NCBI RefSeq assembly: GCF_014873535.1
Contig: NZ_JADBEF010000001.1
Coordinates: forward strand, 434,001-498,000
From: Nonomuraea africana
GTDB lineage: Bacteria; Actinomycetota; Actinomycetes; Streptosporangiales; Streptosporangiaceae
DNA: 64,000 nucleotides
Direction of reading: 5' to 3'
Shown here: positions 36,096-45,274 of the stretch, piece after piece
How the letters are laid out: every line of letters starts with the position of its first letter
Position numbering within the stretch: position 1 is the first letter of the stretch
Program-made: the position numbers and the translations under genes
The notes under the pieces: generated by a model
What the model saw: only the letters and a program-made list of their open reading frames with translations
Told to the model about the DNA's origin: nothing
The model's database searches: none

Positions 36096-37154
36096 ATGAT
36101 GAACAGGCGTACCTTTGGAAAGGTCCTCGGTCTGGCCGCTGGCGCGGGCGTAGCCTCCCTGGTGGGCCTGCCGGGGTTCACGGCCGCCTCCGCCGCCACG
36201 CGTGGGGTGGCGCCGACATTGCCGGCGATCACGCCCGGCACGCACACGTCCTTCGCCTCGCTGAAGCAGGTCAAGGCCGGGCTGCTGGACATCGGTTACG
36301 CCGAGGCCGGCCCGGCTCGCGGGCCCGTGGTCATCTGCCTGCACGGCTGGCCGTACGACATCCACAGCTTCGTCGACGTCGCTCCGCTGCTGGCGGCGCA
36401 GGGGTATCGGGTGATCGTGCCGTACCTGCGCGGTCATGGCACGACGCGGTTCCTGTCCTCGAAGACGTTCCGCAACGCCCAGCAGTCGGCGATCGCGCTC
36501 GACATCATCGCCCTGATGGACGCCCTCAAGATCGACAAGGCCGTGCTCGCCGGCTTCGACTGGGGCTCACGCACCGCCGACATCATCGCCGCCCTCTGGC
36601 CCGAGCGGTGCAAGGCCCTGGTGTCGGTGAGCGGCTACGTCATCACGAACCTCGAGGCCAACCTCTCCCCGCTGCCACCGAAGGCGGAATACGCCTGGTG
36701 GTACCAGTACTACTTCGCCACCGAGCGGGGGCGGCAGGCCATGGAGGACAAGAGCAAGCGTCACGACCTGAACCGGCTCGTCTGGGACACGGTCTCCCCG
36801 ACGTGGGACTTCGACGACGCCACCTTCGAGCGTACGGCCGCGGCCTTCGACAACCCCGACTACGCCGCCATCGTGATCCACAACTACCGGTGGCGGCTGA
36901 GCCTGGCCGACGGGGAGCGCCGTTACAACGGTCTGGAGCAGCGGCTCGCCGTACGGCCGGTCATCAAGGTGCCGACCATCACCCTCGACGCCGAGCGCGA
37001 CCCCTTCACGGCGCCGCCGGGCGACGGCTCGTCCTACCGCAACATGTTCACCGGCGCCTACGAACACCGCCTCCTTCGCGGTATCGGCCACAACCTGCCG
37101 CAGGAAGCGCCCACGGCCTTCGCCCAGGCCGTTGTCGACGTGGACTATTTCTAG
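36096..37154 (+). CDS. TAT-exported alpha/beta hydrolase (epoxide hydrolase/haloalkane dehalogenase-like)
   Basis: ATG at 36096 (second of two adjacent candidates is 36099); 352 residues. The start MMNRRTFGKVLGLAAGAGVA is a twin-arginine signal. The core has HGWPYDIHS (oxyanion), the nucleophile Asp in VLAGFDWGSRTADIIAALWP and the His in RGIGHNLPQEAP, as in haloalkane dehalogenases and epoxide hydrolases. It therefore acts folded outside the membrane on epoxides, halides or esters. Preceded by motif copy 3. Confidence 0.92.
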   Translation: MMNRRTFGKVLGLAAGAGVASLVGLPGFTAASAATRGVAPTLPAITPGTHTSFASLKQVKAGLLDIGYAEAGPARGPVVICLHGWPYDIHSFVDVAPLLAAQGYRVIVPYLRGHGTTRFLSSKTFRNAQQSAIALDIIALMDALKIDKAVLAGFDWGSRTADIIAALWPERCKALVSVSGYVITNLEANLSPLPPKAEYAWWYQYYFATERGRQAMEDKSKRHDLNRLVWDTVSPTWDFDDATFERTAAAFDNPDYAAIVIHNYRWRLSLADGERRYNGLEQRLAVRPVIKVPTITLDAERDPFTAPPGDGSSYRNMFTGAYEHRLLRGIGHNLPQEAPTAFAQAVVDVDYF

Positions 37155-37280
37155 TGACCATGGTCGGGGACGATCGTTGAGTCGGCCCGGGACGTGGTGC
37201 CGGCCTCTTGGGCCGGTCCGTTTCCCGGGGCCATCTTCCGAACCGGGCAGGCGATGTGGCGGGCACCTCTGGCCTTAACC

Positions 37281-37862
37281 TCAGGCTTCACCCGGAAATG
37301 TCGTCGTCACTGGAGCAGCCGCCTGGGCTTCCTTCCTGCGCGCCCGATAGGCAGCCGCTTTGACCTTGTTGCCGCACGATTCCATGCCACACCATTCCCG
37401 GCGCCCGCCCCGCGACCGGTCGATGAAGATCTTGGTGCACTCGGGGTTGGCGCACTCCTTCATCAGCGGCACGTCCGGCCCGCTGAGCAGTTCGATGGCA
37501 TGCCGGGCCACGGTAGAGAGCGCTTGCACGGGGGTCGCCTCGACCCACCGGCCCTTGGCCGTGAGCTGGGGTTCCGCCGGGGGCTTGCGGGCTGTCGCGT
37601 TCACCAGGCCGAGCGCCTCGTCGTCGTATTCGGCGTCGGCGATCCGGGCGGTGACCAGCGCGTAGATGGCCTCGCGAAGCGCCACCGCCTGAATCAGGTC
37701 CGCGTCCCGGGAGCGAGATATGGCGTCGACGACGCCGGACTCCAGGAACCAGGCGTCGAGCCGGCCGGGGGCGTCAAGCGTTTCGACGCGCTCCGTGCGG
37801 CGCGCGCGGAGCGTGCAGGCGAGGTCGAGGGCGGGGTCGCCGCACAGAAACACATGTTTCAC
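37281..37862 (-). CDS. CGNR zinc-finger transcriptional regulator (ABATE domain)
   Basis: GTG at 37862 (MKHVFLCGDPALDLACTLRA); 193 residues. N-terminal ABATE-type domain (ALDLACTLRARRTERVETLD; AVALREAIYALVTARIADAE) and C-terminal zinc finger CANPECTKIFIDRSRGGRRE-WCGMESCGNK, four Cys ending in CGN, the family signature. The GTG is immediately adjacent to a GTCACC-N9-GGTGAC palindrome and there is no ribosome site, so the message may be leaderless and the gene self-regulated. The same palindrome is doubled upstream of the Ohr gene at 41.6 kb. Confidence 0.92.
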   Translation of the reverse strand: MKHVFLCGDPALDLACTLRARRTERVETLDAPGRLDAWFLESGVVDAISRSRDADLIQAVALREAIYALVTARIADAEYDDEALGLVNATARKPPAEPQLTAKGRWVEATPVQALSTVARHAIELLSGPDVPLMKECANPECTKIFIDRSRGGRREWCGMESCGNKVKAAAYRARRKEAQAAAPVTTTFPGEA

Positions 37863-37883
37863 GTCACCAGTTTGACAGGTGAC
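37863..37883. promoter_or_regulatory. GTCACC-N9-GGTGAC palindrome at the CGNR start codon
   Basis: GTCACC AGTTTGACA GGTGAC, ending one base before the GTG start of the CGNR gene (minus strand). Two further copies lie at 41587-41607 and 41627-41647. Confidence 0.7.
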
Positions 37884-38855
37884 TTTGCGTGGCGCAATCG
37901 AAGAGGATCGGGTGCCGTTCCGCCCACAGCTCCTCGTCCAGGTGGCGGTCCCGCCAGACCTTCGGCGGGTCGGCCAGCCAGTCGTGCCCGAAGATCGCAT
38001 CCGGATGACCAGCGCACGCCACTTCGTACTGGCCCATGTGCTCCATCAACGGCCGCCACCATCGGCCGTCCGTGACGACGAGGTACGAGGCTGCCGTAGC
38101 CGGTTCGTGCAGCCAGGAGTGCAACATCCGTGCCAGGAAGACGTCCGTGACGGGAGACGGCCCGGTCGCGAGGTCCTTGAAGTCCGGGCCGACCAGATGC
38201 CGCGCGATCGCGATGTGCGCCGCGGGGGGCACGCTCATGCGCCGGCCCACGTCGTGCCAGATCTCCGCGATGACAGGGTCGTTCTCCAGCTCTTCTCGCT
38301 CCGGTGCCCGCAGGGTCAGTCTGCTTGTGAAGGCGCGCAGCCGGTCGCTCCTGCGGCACCGGAGCAGGGAGAAGGCCTCCGGCTGACGGCCCAGCCAGAA
38401 CCGGACGGACGCGGCCGTGACCTCGCCGTGCGTCTCGCGTGTCAGGGCGACGAGTTCGTCGTGGTCAGCTGGATTCGCTCTGGACGCCCGCAGATCCTCC
38501 CCATCTCCCCGCGAGATGTACCGGTGCACGATCCCGCCGCGTCGGCGCAGATGGCCGATGGTCCGCATGACCGCCATGCACGCGCGTGGGTCTTGGGCGT
38601 CGCGCAGCAGCCGATCCAGGGCGTAGTGGCAGATTTGCCGGTGCATTCGCTCGTAACCGACGGGGTCCCGCCATCGCAGGTCGTGGTCGAGGGACTCACA
38701 CAGCACGCCGTTGATCTCTAGGCCGGGGTCGGCGGTCTCGACGTACGGCTGTGTCCGGAGCCAGTCGAACAGCTCCGCTGCCTGACCTCCCGGTACTACC
38801 GCTCTGAGAAGGTCCTCGGTGGTGTGCCGGGCATGGGCGCACACGTGCAATGCCG
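37864..38855 (-). pseudogene. Large AAA/STAND-type regulator, middle-to-C-terminal fragment
   Basis: Frame open from about 38855: ALHVCAHARHTTEDLLRAVV, AELFDWLRTQPYVETADPGL, ESLDHDLRWRDPVGYERMHR ... EVTAASVRFWLGRQPEAFSL ... IFGHDWLADPPKVW, stop at 37864. These phrases belong to a family of big ATP-binding regulators. The ATPase N-terminus is missing, replaced at about 38855 by the broken LAL gene, and no LuxR helix-turn-helix follows at the C-terminus. The stop codon lies inside the CGNR palindrome. Confidence 0.7.
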
Positions 38856-38856
38856 A

Positions 38857-40868
38857 TCGATGCGCCTTCGTCGGCGATCTCGCGCATGGCGTCGGTACGG
38901 CCTGCACGAACGGCAGCCTCGGTGAGTTCGGCAAGACAGTACGCGCGAAGGGCAAGCTGGTAGGCGGGGTCGGCGGGGTCGAGCATCCTGCTCAGGGCGG
39001 CGAATGCGTCGTCGAATCGCTCCTCGCCCAAGGCCGTGAGCCCACGCGTGAGCCGGACGGTGGCCAGGACGGGACGGGCTCCGGCGGGAAGCGCGATGCG
39101 TTCGGCCTCATTTGCGAGCCCCGTGGCCCGCTCGTGGTCGCCCGTCAACGCGGCGATCTCCGCCTGGACGGCCGTGGCCAGCCCGTACATGAACGGCTGC
39201 CAGGTCTCCTGGGCGAGCTTGGCCGCCTCGGCCGCGACCGGGAGAGCCGTGGCCACGTCACCGAGCCGGGCCTGGAACCACGCCTGGACGGCCAACGCCC
39301 GGGGGAGTAGCCCGAGCCTCCCCTGGGCGCGCAAGCCGGGCGCGGCTGCCGTGGCGAAGCGGGCAGCCAGGTCGAACGCCCCGACCTGCAGGGCCGCGCT
39401 GCCCAGGTAGCGATCGATCTCCGGGGTGGTGGTCCCGGTCGCGCCGGCCAGTGCGCGCAGCCGAACGAGCGCGAGGTCGCCTCGCTCGAACGGCGCAACG
39501 TACGCCGTGATCGCGACCATGCGCGGGTCGTCGGCGGGAACGGGCAGGCGGTCGGCCACCTCCAGCAGCGCGCGGCGCGCGACCGGACCCGGTTCGGACC
39601 AGAAGCAGCGCATAGCGGCGCCCCACAGGATCCGGATCGCGGGCTCCACCTCCCCGTCGGCGGCCACTGACGCGGCGAGCTCGGCCAGCTCAGGCACGCG
39701 GGAGATGTCCTCGCGCACGCCGTCCTCGAAGCTGCTGAGAAGCCATGCGGTGGTGGCCCGGCGACGCGGCGGGAGGTCGAGGACCTGTGCGTCGCGCACC
39801 AGACGCTCGGCCGTGGTGCGGCTGCCGGATTCGACCGCGAGTTCGGCCGCGCTCAGCAATCTGAACGCCTTGCTGTCCTGTCTTTCGCTCAGCCGGGCCG
39901 CCTGCTCCAGCGCCGCGATTGCGGCGGCGACCCCGCCCCGGCGGCGGGCCCGGTCGGCCGTGCTGTCCAGCTCGGCCGCCACGCCTTCGTCGGTGCCGGG
40001 CGTCGCGACGGCCCAGTGCCAGGCCCGCCGGTCCGGCTGTTCTCGCAGTGTCTCGGCAAGAGCCAGGTGAGCCTGTCGGCGCTCGGCGAACGTCGAGGCC
40101 GCCGCGATGGCCGACCGCATCAGCGGGTGACGGAACGTCACCGTGTCGATGGCCAGCTCGATCAACCGGACTTCGGCGGCCGGTGCGAGGATCTCCGGCT
40201 CGGCCGTCGCGCCCAGGATCAGGCCGGTGGCCGCGAGGGTTTCCGCGACCGAATCGCTCTGGCCGAGCGCCGCGACCAGCAGGGCGGTACAGGCCGCAGC
40301 TGGCAAGCCAGTGACCCGGGCGGTGAACGCTCGCTCAAGACGCGCGCTCAGCGGCAGCACCGTGCCCGGCACGCCCGGGCGATCGCTCAGCGACTGAGTC
40401 GCGGGCAGCTCGGTCAGCGCCAGCGGGTTCCCGGCGGCCTCCTCAGCAGCCGCACCCGGACCGCTGGGGTGAGGCCGGGGGCGATCGAATCCAGGAGTTC
40501 GCCGGCGACCTCGCCGGAGAGTCGGTCGAGCGGCATCGGGGTCAGCCCGGCGTCCCGTATGTGCGAGCGCTCGCCGTCCCGGAGCGTTGCGACCATGACG
40601 ACGGGCTCGGACTCGATCCGGCGCGCCACGAAGGCGAGGACGTCGGCGCTGGAGTGGTCTAGCCAGTGCATGTCGTCGGCGACGACCAGCACCGGTCGTA
40701 CGGCTGCCGCCTCGGCCAGCAGGCTCAGTACGGCCAGGCCCACCTGATAGATGCTGGGCTCGGCCTATTCCGCAAGGCCCAACGCGCTGGCCAGGGCGTC
40801 GCGCTGCTGGACAAGCAGCGCGCTCAGGCTCGCCCGGATCGGGTCGGCTTCCCGTCCGAACAGCGGCA
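38857..40868 (-). pseudogene. LuxR-family LAL-type regulator, multiply broken
   Basis: ATG at 40868 starts MPLFGREAD, but the Walker A segment is deleted and the text jumps to QQRDALASALGLAE. TAG at 40765-40767 is in frame; the reading continues as GLAVLSLLAEAAAVRPVLVV-ADDMHWLD (Walker B). One G is missing near 40438 (LLRRAAGNPLALTELP resumes in another frame). The helical middle is intact to ADEGASIGIA, where the HTH end is lost to the neighbouring fragment. It shows four independent lesions and is certainly non-functional. Confidence 0.88.
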
Positions 40869-40996
40869 TGGGCCTGACACTCCTAGCTCGACCTACGTGG
40901 GCTGGCGAGTTCTGTGCGGAGGGTGGTGATCCGCACGCTGACCCGTGAGGGACCGCGATACGGCAACGCGCCTTCCGCGAGTACGGCAGGGCCCGT

Positions 40997-41065
40997 TCAC
41001 CAGACCTGAGCGAAGCAGGCGAGGGCGACGGCCAGAACGAGCACGGCCACTGACAGCACTTTCAT
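40997..41065 (-). CDS. Very small hydrophobic protein downstream of ohr
   Basis: ATG at 41065 behind AAGGGGAG; 22 residues, MKVLSVAVLVLAVALACFAQ-VW, stop at 40997. The whole peptide is one membrane-spanning or signal-like helix. It lies 55 bases after the Ohr gene on the same strand, so it may be co-transcribed. A membrane microprotein or the signal peptide of a lost gene are both possible. Confidence 0.45.
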   Translation of the reverse strand: MKVLSVAVLVLAVALACFAQVW

Positions 41066-41119
41066 GGTTCGGCTCCCCTTCGTGATGAAGCCCGCCGGGC
41101 GGAATGCCACGACGGCGAA

Positions 41120-41545
41120 TCAGATGGCGGCGGCCCAGATGGTGACTGGAATGTTGCCGCGGGTGGCCTTGGAGTAGGGGCAGATCCGGTGGGCAGCCGC
41201 GCCGAGTTCCTCGGCGGTCTGCTGGTCAACCCCGCCCAGCTCGAGGTTGAGCACGGCGGCGAGGCCGAACTCGCCGTCGTCGCCGTGGTTCAGGGTCGCC
41301 TCGACGGTGATGCTCGTGCTGGTGAGCCGGACCTTGCGCTCCGCAGCCGCCCTTCTCACTGCTCCGAGGAAGCAGGCACCCCAGCCGGCGGCGAACAACT
41401 GCTCGGGGTTCGTGGCATCCCCGGCCCCGCCGAACTCCTTGGGGATGGCGAGGCTGGTGTCAAGGAGACCGTCGGCGGCTGAGACGCGACCCCCGTTGCG
41501 ACCCTCTCCTGTCACTGTGACGACGGCGGTGTAGCTGGCAGCCAT
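41120..41545 (-). CDS. ohr: Organic hydroperoxide resistance protein (Ohr/OsmC family)
   Basis: ATG at 41545; 141 residues, the standard Ohr length. It starts SYTAVVTVTGEGRNGGRVSA, has the peroxidatic Cys58 in AAGWGACFLGA and the resolving Cys122 in HRICPYSKATRGN, with the usual NPEQLFAAG. Ohr reduces organic (lipid) hydroperoxides using lipoyl or thiol reductants in the cytoplasm. Two GTCACC-N9-GGTGAC sites lie 42-102 bases upstream, linking it to the CGNR regulator 3.7 kb away rather than to a MarR-type OhrR, of which none is visible. Confidence 0.93.
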   Translation of the reverse strand: MAASYTAVVTVTGEGRNGGRVSAADGLLDTSLAIPKEFGGAGDATNPEQLFAAGWGACFLGAVRRAAAERKVRLTSTSITVEATLNHGDDGEFGLAAVLNLELGGVDQQTAEELGAAAHRICPYSKATRGNIPVTIWAAAI

Positions 41546-41586
41546 GGCTGTCCCCTTCCCTCCCTTGCGAGCGCGCCCCGGTTGGC

Positions 41587-41647
41587 GTCACCCGTTTAGC
41601 TGGTGACGAGACTGGCAGCCCGAATCATCACCTGTCAAACTGGTGAC
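41587..41647. promoter_or_regulatory. Two GTCACC-N9-GGTGAC palindromes upstream of ohr
   Basis: GTCACC CGTTTAGCT GGTGAC at 41587-41607 and ATCACC TGTCAAACT GGTGAC at 41627-41647, centres 40 bases apart, about four helical turns. Same motif as at the CGNR start (37863-37883). Confidence 0.7.
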
Positions 41648-41736
41648 GACGCGAGCTTCTCGTGCCAACCGGTCAGTCCGGGGCGAAGGTCGGGGACAAG
41701 CCGGTCGGGTACGGCTCGCCGTGCAGAGCCGGCCGC

Positions 41737-42105
41737 CTAGGAGGCTTCCTGCTGCGCCAGCCCGCCGCAGGTGAAGTCCGCCTCCCGCGCGGGCTGAAGC
41801 TCGATCCGACCCAGATTGGTGGTCTCCATCGGCCTGCGAAACGTCTCCAGCTTGTCGCAGTCGTACAGGACGTATGTCCCGTCGCTCTCGCCCAGCAGCA
41901 TCATCCAGCGGCCGTCGTAGAGAGGCTTGTCGTCCTCGGCGTTCCTGAGCACCGCCCACTGGTCCTGGAAGCCGACGGCATTCAGCAGCTCGTTTGCCTG
42001 GCCGCTGTTCTGAACCTCGATCGCGCCCTCGACGAGCCCCAGGATGAGCAGGAACCCCAGACCCACCCCGGTCAGCCCGCCATTCAACCGTCCCGGCGCG
42101 ACCAT
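41737..42105 (-). pseudogene. Membrane-anchored small protein of unknown family, probably 5'-truncated
   Basis: ATG at 42105 has no ribosome site. A membrane helix (GLTGVGLGFLLILGLVEGAI) is followed by QANELLNAVGFQDQWAVLRN, YDGRWMMLLGESDGTYVLYD and a C-terminal ADFTCGGLAQQEAS. Codon use is good throughout. The start region overlaps head to head with a truncated hydrolase on the other strand, so the true N-terminus is probably gone. Confidence 0.5.
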
Positions 42106-42409
42106 GTCGGAGGGCAAGCGTCGGGAGTTCTGGTTGCAGGGCATGGCTACGGGGTTGCCGGCTGCGCTGGACTGCGTCAAGCAGTTCTCCGAGACGGACT
42201 TCACCGCCGAGCTGCCGAAGATCGACATCCCGGTGCTGGTCGTGCATGGTGAGGATGACCAGATCGTGCCGATCGCGGCGTCGGCGCTCAAGACGGTCGA
42301 GCTTCTTCCGCAGGCGACGTTGAAGGTCGTCCCGGAAGGCCCGCATGGTCTGGTCGGTGCGTTCGAGGAGACGTTCAACGGAGCACTGCTGGAGTTCGTG
42401 AGGAGCTGA
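42102..42409 (+). pseudogene. Alpha/beta hydrolase (chloroperoxidase type), C-terminal fragment
   Basis: Reads GKRREFWLQGMATGLPAALD, FTAELPKIDIPVLVVHGEDD-QIVPIAA and VVPEGPHGLVGAFEETFNGA-LLEFVRS, stop at 42407. It contains the acid (GEDDQIVP) and the catalytic His (GPHGL) but neither oxyanion strand nor nucleophile. It complements the N-terminal fragment at 17690-17993; whether both came from one gene cannot be decided here. Confidence 0.75.
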
Positions 42410-42465
42410 ACGTTCGTGTGGCGGTGAAGGCCATGTCGCCCTGGCGGAGGGGCGTGTTCGGCGCA

Positions 42466-45126
42466 TCAACCGTTCGACGCCGCGACGCGGTCAGGGCGGT
42501 TCATGGCGTCCCGGAGGGCGGCACGGGTGGTGACTCCCAGTTTCGGGAAGATGCGGTACAGGTGGGAGCTGACGGTACGCGGTGACAAGCGTAGCCGCGT
42601 GCCGATCTCCTTGTTGGTGAGGCCGCTGGCGGCGAGGTCGGCGATCCGCTGTTCCTGCCAGGTCAGCGACAGATGCGGAGTGGAGACCATCGGCGCTGCT
42701 CCGACAATCCGCAGTTCGGTGCCGGCTCGCTCGGCCCATGCGGCGGCACCGAGCCGTTCGAAAGTCTCGGCAGCTTGGGCGAGGAGCGGCCGGGCAGCGG
42801 TGCGTTCGCGGGCGTGGCGCAGGCGGACCCCATGGGCCAGCTGGATCCGCGCCGTTTCGAACGGGAACCGCACGGCCGCCGGATGGGATGTGGCGCGCGC
42901 GAACATCTCGGCGGCCTCCCGCTCGGATCCCGCTGTCATCGCGAGCGCGCCGTAGCTGGTCAGGGCCAGGCGCGGGGAGATATCGGCGAAGCCAGCGTCG
43001 CGGGCGGCGAGGGCGTGGCGGCGAGCTTGTTCGGTGCGGCCGGTGGCCAGGGCCGCCTCGATGAGGTCGAGGAGGGTTCGTGATGCCGGGGCGCAATAGG
43101 TCCGGAACGTCCCCGGTGATGTGATGTCGACGGCATGGCGGTACGCGGCCTCATAGTCGCCTGCGCTCAACGCGACCGTCACGGCAACCGAGTCGGTGAG
43201 GTCGGTGAGAAGACCGATCCCGCGCGGGCGGGCCCAGGCTTCGACCTCAGCCCGCAGTTCGAGGGCCCGAGCGGCTTGGCCGCGCAGCGCCGCGAGCTGC
43301 GCCAGATAGGCGCGTGTCTGGTGGGCGAGCAGATGGCGACCGTGCTTGATCTCCAGAGCGAGGGCCCGTTCTCCAGTCCGCACGGCAGCGTCCCAGTCGC
43401 CGGACCCCATCTGATCCAGCATGATGACGGTCAGCATGAGCATTCCGCTGAACACGGTGCCGGTCTCCAGTTCGCGGTCTACGACGCGTTCCAGATGAGG
43501 TCGGTACTGGCTGGCGATATCGAGGTGGTATGCCGAGATGGCCAGGCGGGTGACATCCCAGGGCTCCCGGTCGCGCAGGTTCGCCGCGGCCCGCTCCAGA
43601 GGTCCGGCCCAGCCAAGCCCGTGCAGGACCACGTCGCTCCAGGTGTTGCCATAGATCTGTGTCTGCTCGCTGACGAGGTCGCCGAGGGACGCGAGCGTCT
43701 CATGAGCCTCGTTCCACAGGGCCGGGTCGGCGGCGTACTGGTTGACCGCGAGCAGGAGGGCTTGCATGCGGGCAAGGTTTTCAGTGGGCTCACCGTCCCG
43801 GCCTTCGATCGCCGCCATCACCTGCCGGTGGGCGGTGCGCACGTCGCCGTCCTCGAAGAATGCCTGGTGGATGGCATTGACGGCTGCGTCCGGCCCGGAG
43901 GTGAGATGGACAGGGGAAGGTTCGCCGCCGAAGCGGGCCGCGTATCCGGACAGGAACGTCGCGTAGTTGAGCCGCCGGGCCCGTTCTACAGCGTCCTCGC
44001 TCAGTTCGGCTGCACGGGTCAGCCAGCCAACGGCGGTGATGGCGCCGCCACGGCGGATCGCCGAATCGGCCGCGGCCTCCAGCGCCCGGGCGACCTCCTC
44101 GTCGGGTGCGACGTAGGCCGCGGCCAGATGCATCGCACGCCGTTCGAGGTCGTCTCGGTGGATGTCCGCGAACGTGCGATGCGCCGCCCGGCACTGCTCG
44201 GGGGTTGCCATCTGCACGACACTCGACCGGACCAGCGGATGCCGGAAGGTGACGTCTCCGGTGATCGGTTCCGCGTCCAGCAGGCCGCACGCCACTGCCT
44301 GGTCGATGTTCCGCATCCGGTGGCGTGGCTTCGGCCCGCCGTCGCCCGGCCGGGTCCCGACACCGTCGAGCGCGCCCATCAACAGCTCCAGACGGGCCGG
44401 GTCATTGAGCGCGGCAATGCGGGAGCCGTACAAGTGGTGCAGCCTCCGTGGCGGCCCCGCATCGCCGGCCTGGGACGGTAGTTCCAGCAGCGCGAGGGGG
44501 TTGCCGAGCGCCTGGTCCAGCACCCATCGGCGCACTCGCTCGTCCAAGGACGGGTGGTGCTGGTCGAGCAGGCGCACCGCGTCCTCGTCGGTGAGCGGGC
44601 CGATCGATATCTCGGGCAGCACGGCCCTGTCGAACCGGGAGACGACCTCGTCCCTGATGGCGACCAACAGCTTCACCGGGATGCTCCCGATCCGGCGCCC
44701 GACGAAGCCGAAGACGTCGGCGCTGGAATCGTCGAGCCACTGGCCGTCATCGAGGATCATCAGCAGAGGACGTCGCGTGGCGATGTCCGACAGCAGTTCG
44801 AGCACCGCGATGCCGAGTGTCATCACCGAAGGGGGATCATCGGCTCGCCGCCCCGTGATCGCGTCGAGCACCGTGCGGCTGTCGTCGTTCAGCGGGAGCA
44901 ACTGGTAGACCAACTGGTGCAGCCCGGAATAGGGCAGTTCGGACTCGGCCTCGACCCCGGTGATCCGGCTCACGAGGTGGCCGTCCCGGATGGCCAGTTC
45001 CGACGCTTCCTCGAGCAGAGCGCTCTTGCCCACTCCCGCCTCGCCCCGCACGACGAGTACCCGGCCAGCGGTGGACTCCACCATGCCGGAGATCTCCGCC
45101 CGCTCACGCCCCCTGCCGATGATCAC
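42466..45126 (-). CDS. LuxR-family LAL-type ATPase transcriptional regulator (4)
   Basis: GTG at 45126 with GGGGAG eight bases upstream; 886 residues. Walker A GEAGVGKS at 28-35, Walker B RPLLMILDDGQWLDDSSADV, helical middle, and a C-terminal HTH (LTWQEQRIADLAASGLTNKE; LSPRTVSSHLYRIFPKLGVT). It is the closest paralogue of LAL 1 (21.8-24.6 kb). A CCAGGG-N5-CCCTGG palindrome lies 72 bases upstream, suggesting self-control. Confidence 0.95.
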   Translation of the reverse strand: MIIGRGRERAEISGMVESTAGRVLVVRGEAGVGKSALLEEASELAIRDGHLVSRITGVEAESELPYSGLHQLVYQLLPLNDDSRTVLDAITGRRADDPPSVMTLGIAVLELLSDIATRRPLLMILDDGQWLDDSSADVFGFVGRRIGSIPVKLLVAIRDEVVSRFDRAVLPEISIGPLTDEDAVRLLDQHHPSLDERVRRWVLDQALGNPLALLELPSQAGDAGPPRRLHHLYGSRIAALNDPARLELLMGALDGVGTRPGDGGPKPRHRMRNIDQAVACGLLDAEPITGDVTFRHPLVRSSVVQMATPEQCRAAHRTFADIHRDDLERRAMHLAAAYVAPDEEVARALEAAADSAIRRGGAITAVGWLTRAAELSEDAVERARRLNYATFLSGYAARFGGEPSPVHLTSGPDAAVNAIHQAFFEDGDVRTAHRQVMAAIEGRDGEPTENLARMQALLLAVNQYAADPALWNEAHETLASLGDLVSEQTQIYGNTWSDVVLHGLGWAGPLERAAANLRDREPWDVTRLAISAYHLDIASQYRPHLERVVDRELETGTVFSGMLMLTVIMLDQMGSGDWDAAVRTGERALALEIKHGRHLLAHQTRAYLAQLAALRGQAARALELRAEVEAWARPRGIGLLTDLTDSVAVTVALSAGDYEAAYRHAVDITSPGTFRTYCAPASRTLLDLIEAALATGRTEQARRHALAARDAGFADISPRLALTSYGALAMTAGSEREAAEMFARATSHPAAVRFPFETARIQLAHGVRLRHARERTAARPLLAQAAETFERLGAAAWAERAGTELRIVGAAPMVSTPHLSLTWQEQRIADLAASGLTNKEIGTRLRLSPRTVSSHLYRIFPKLGVTTRAALRDAMNRPDRVAASNG

Positions 45127-45197
45127 TTCGCTGACTCCCCGTTCTCCTCCGTGGCCTACTGGGCAATCAGCTTCGCTCAGCCGGAGGTCCCAGAGCC

Positions 45198-45214
45198 CCA
45201 GGGAGTACCCCTGG
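45198..45214. promoter_or_regulatory. CCAGGG-N5-CCCTGG palindrome (site 4)
   Basis: CCAGGG AGTAC CCCTGG, exact, between the tannase-like gene end and LAL 4 start. Confidence 0.65.
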
Positions 45215-45239
45215 CCTGCTCCCCCGGGGGCACGGGTCT

Positions 45240-45266
45240 GCGCCGGGCCCAGTACGGGCCCGGCGC
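45240..45266. terminator. Hairpin terminator after the second tannase-like gene
   Basis: GCGCCGGGCCC and GGGCC-CGGCGC, 11 bp perfect with loop AGTAC, nine bases beyond the stop codon (minus strand). Confidence 0.75.
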
Positions 45267-45274
45267 TCACGGGG

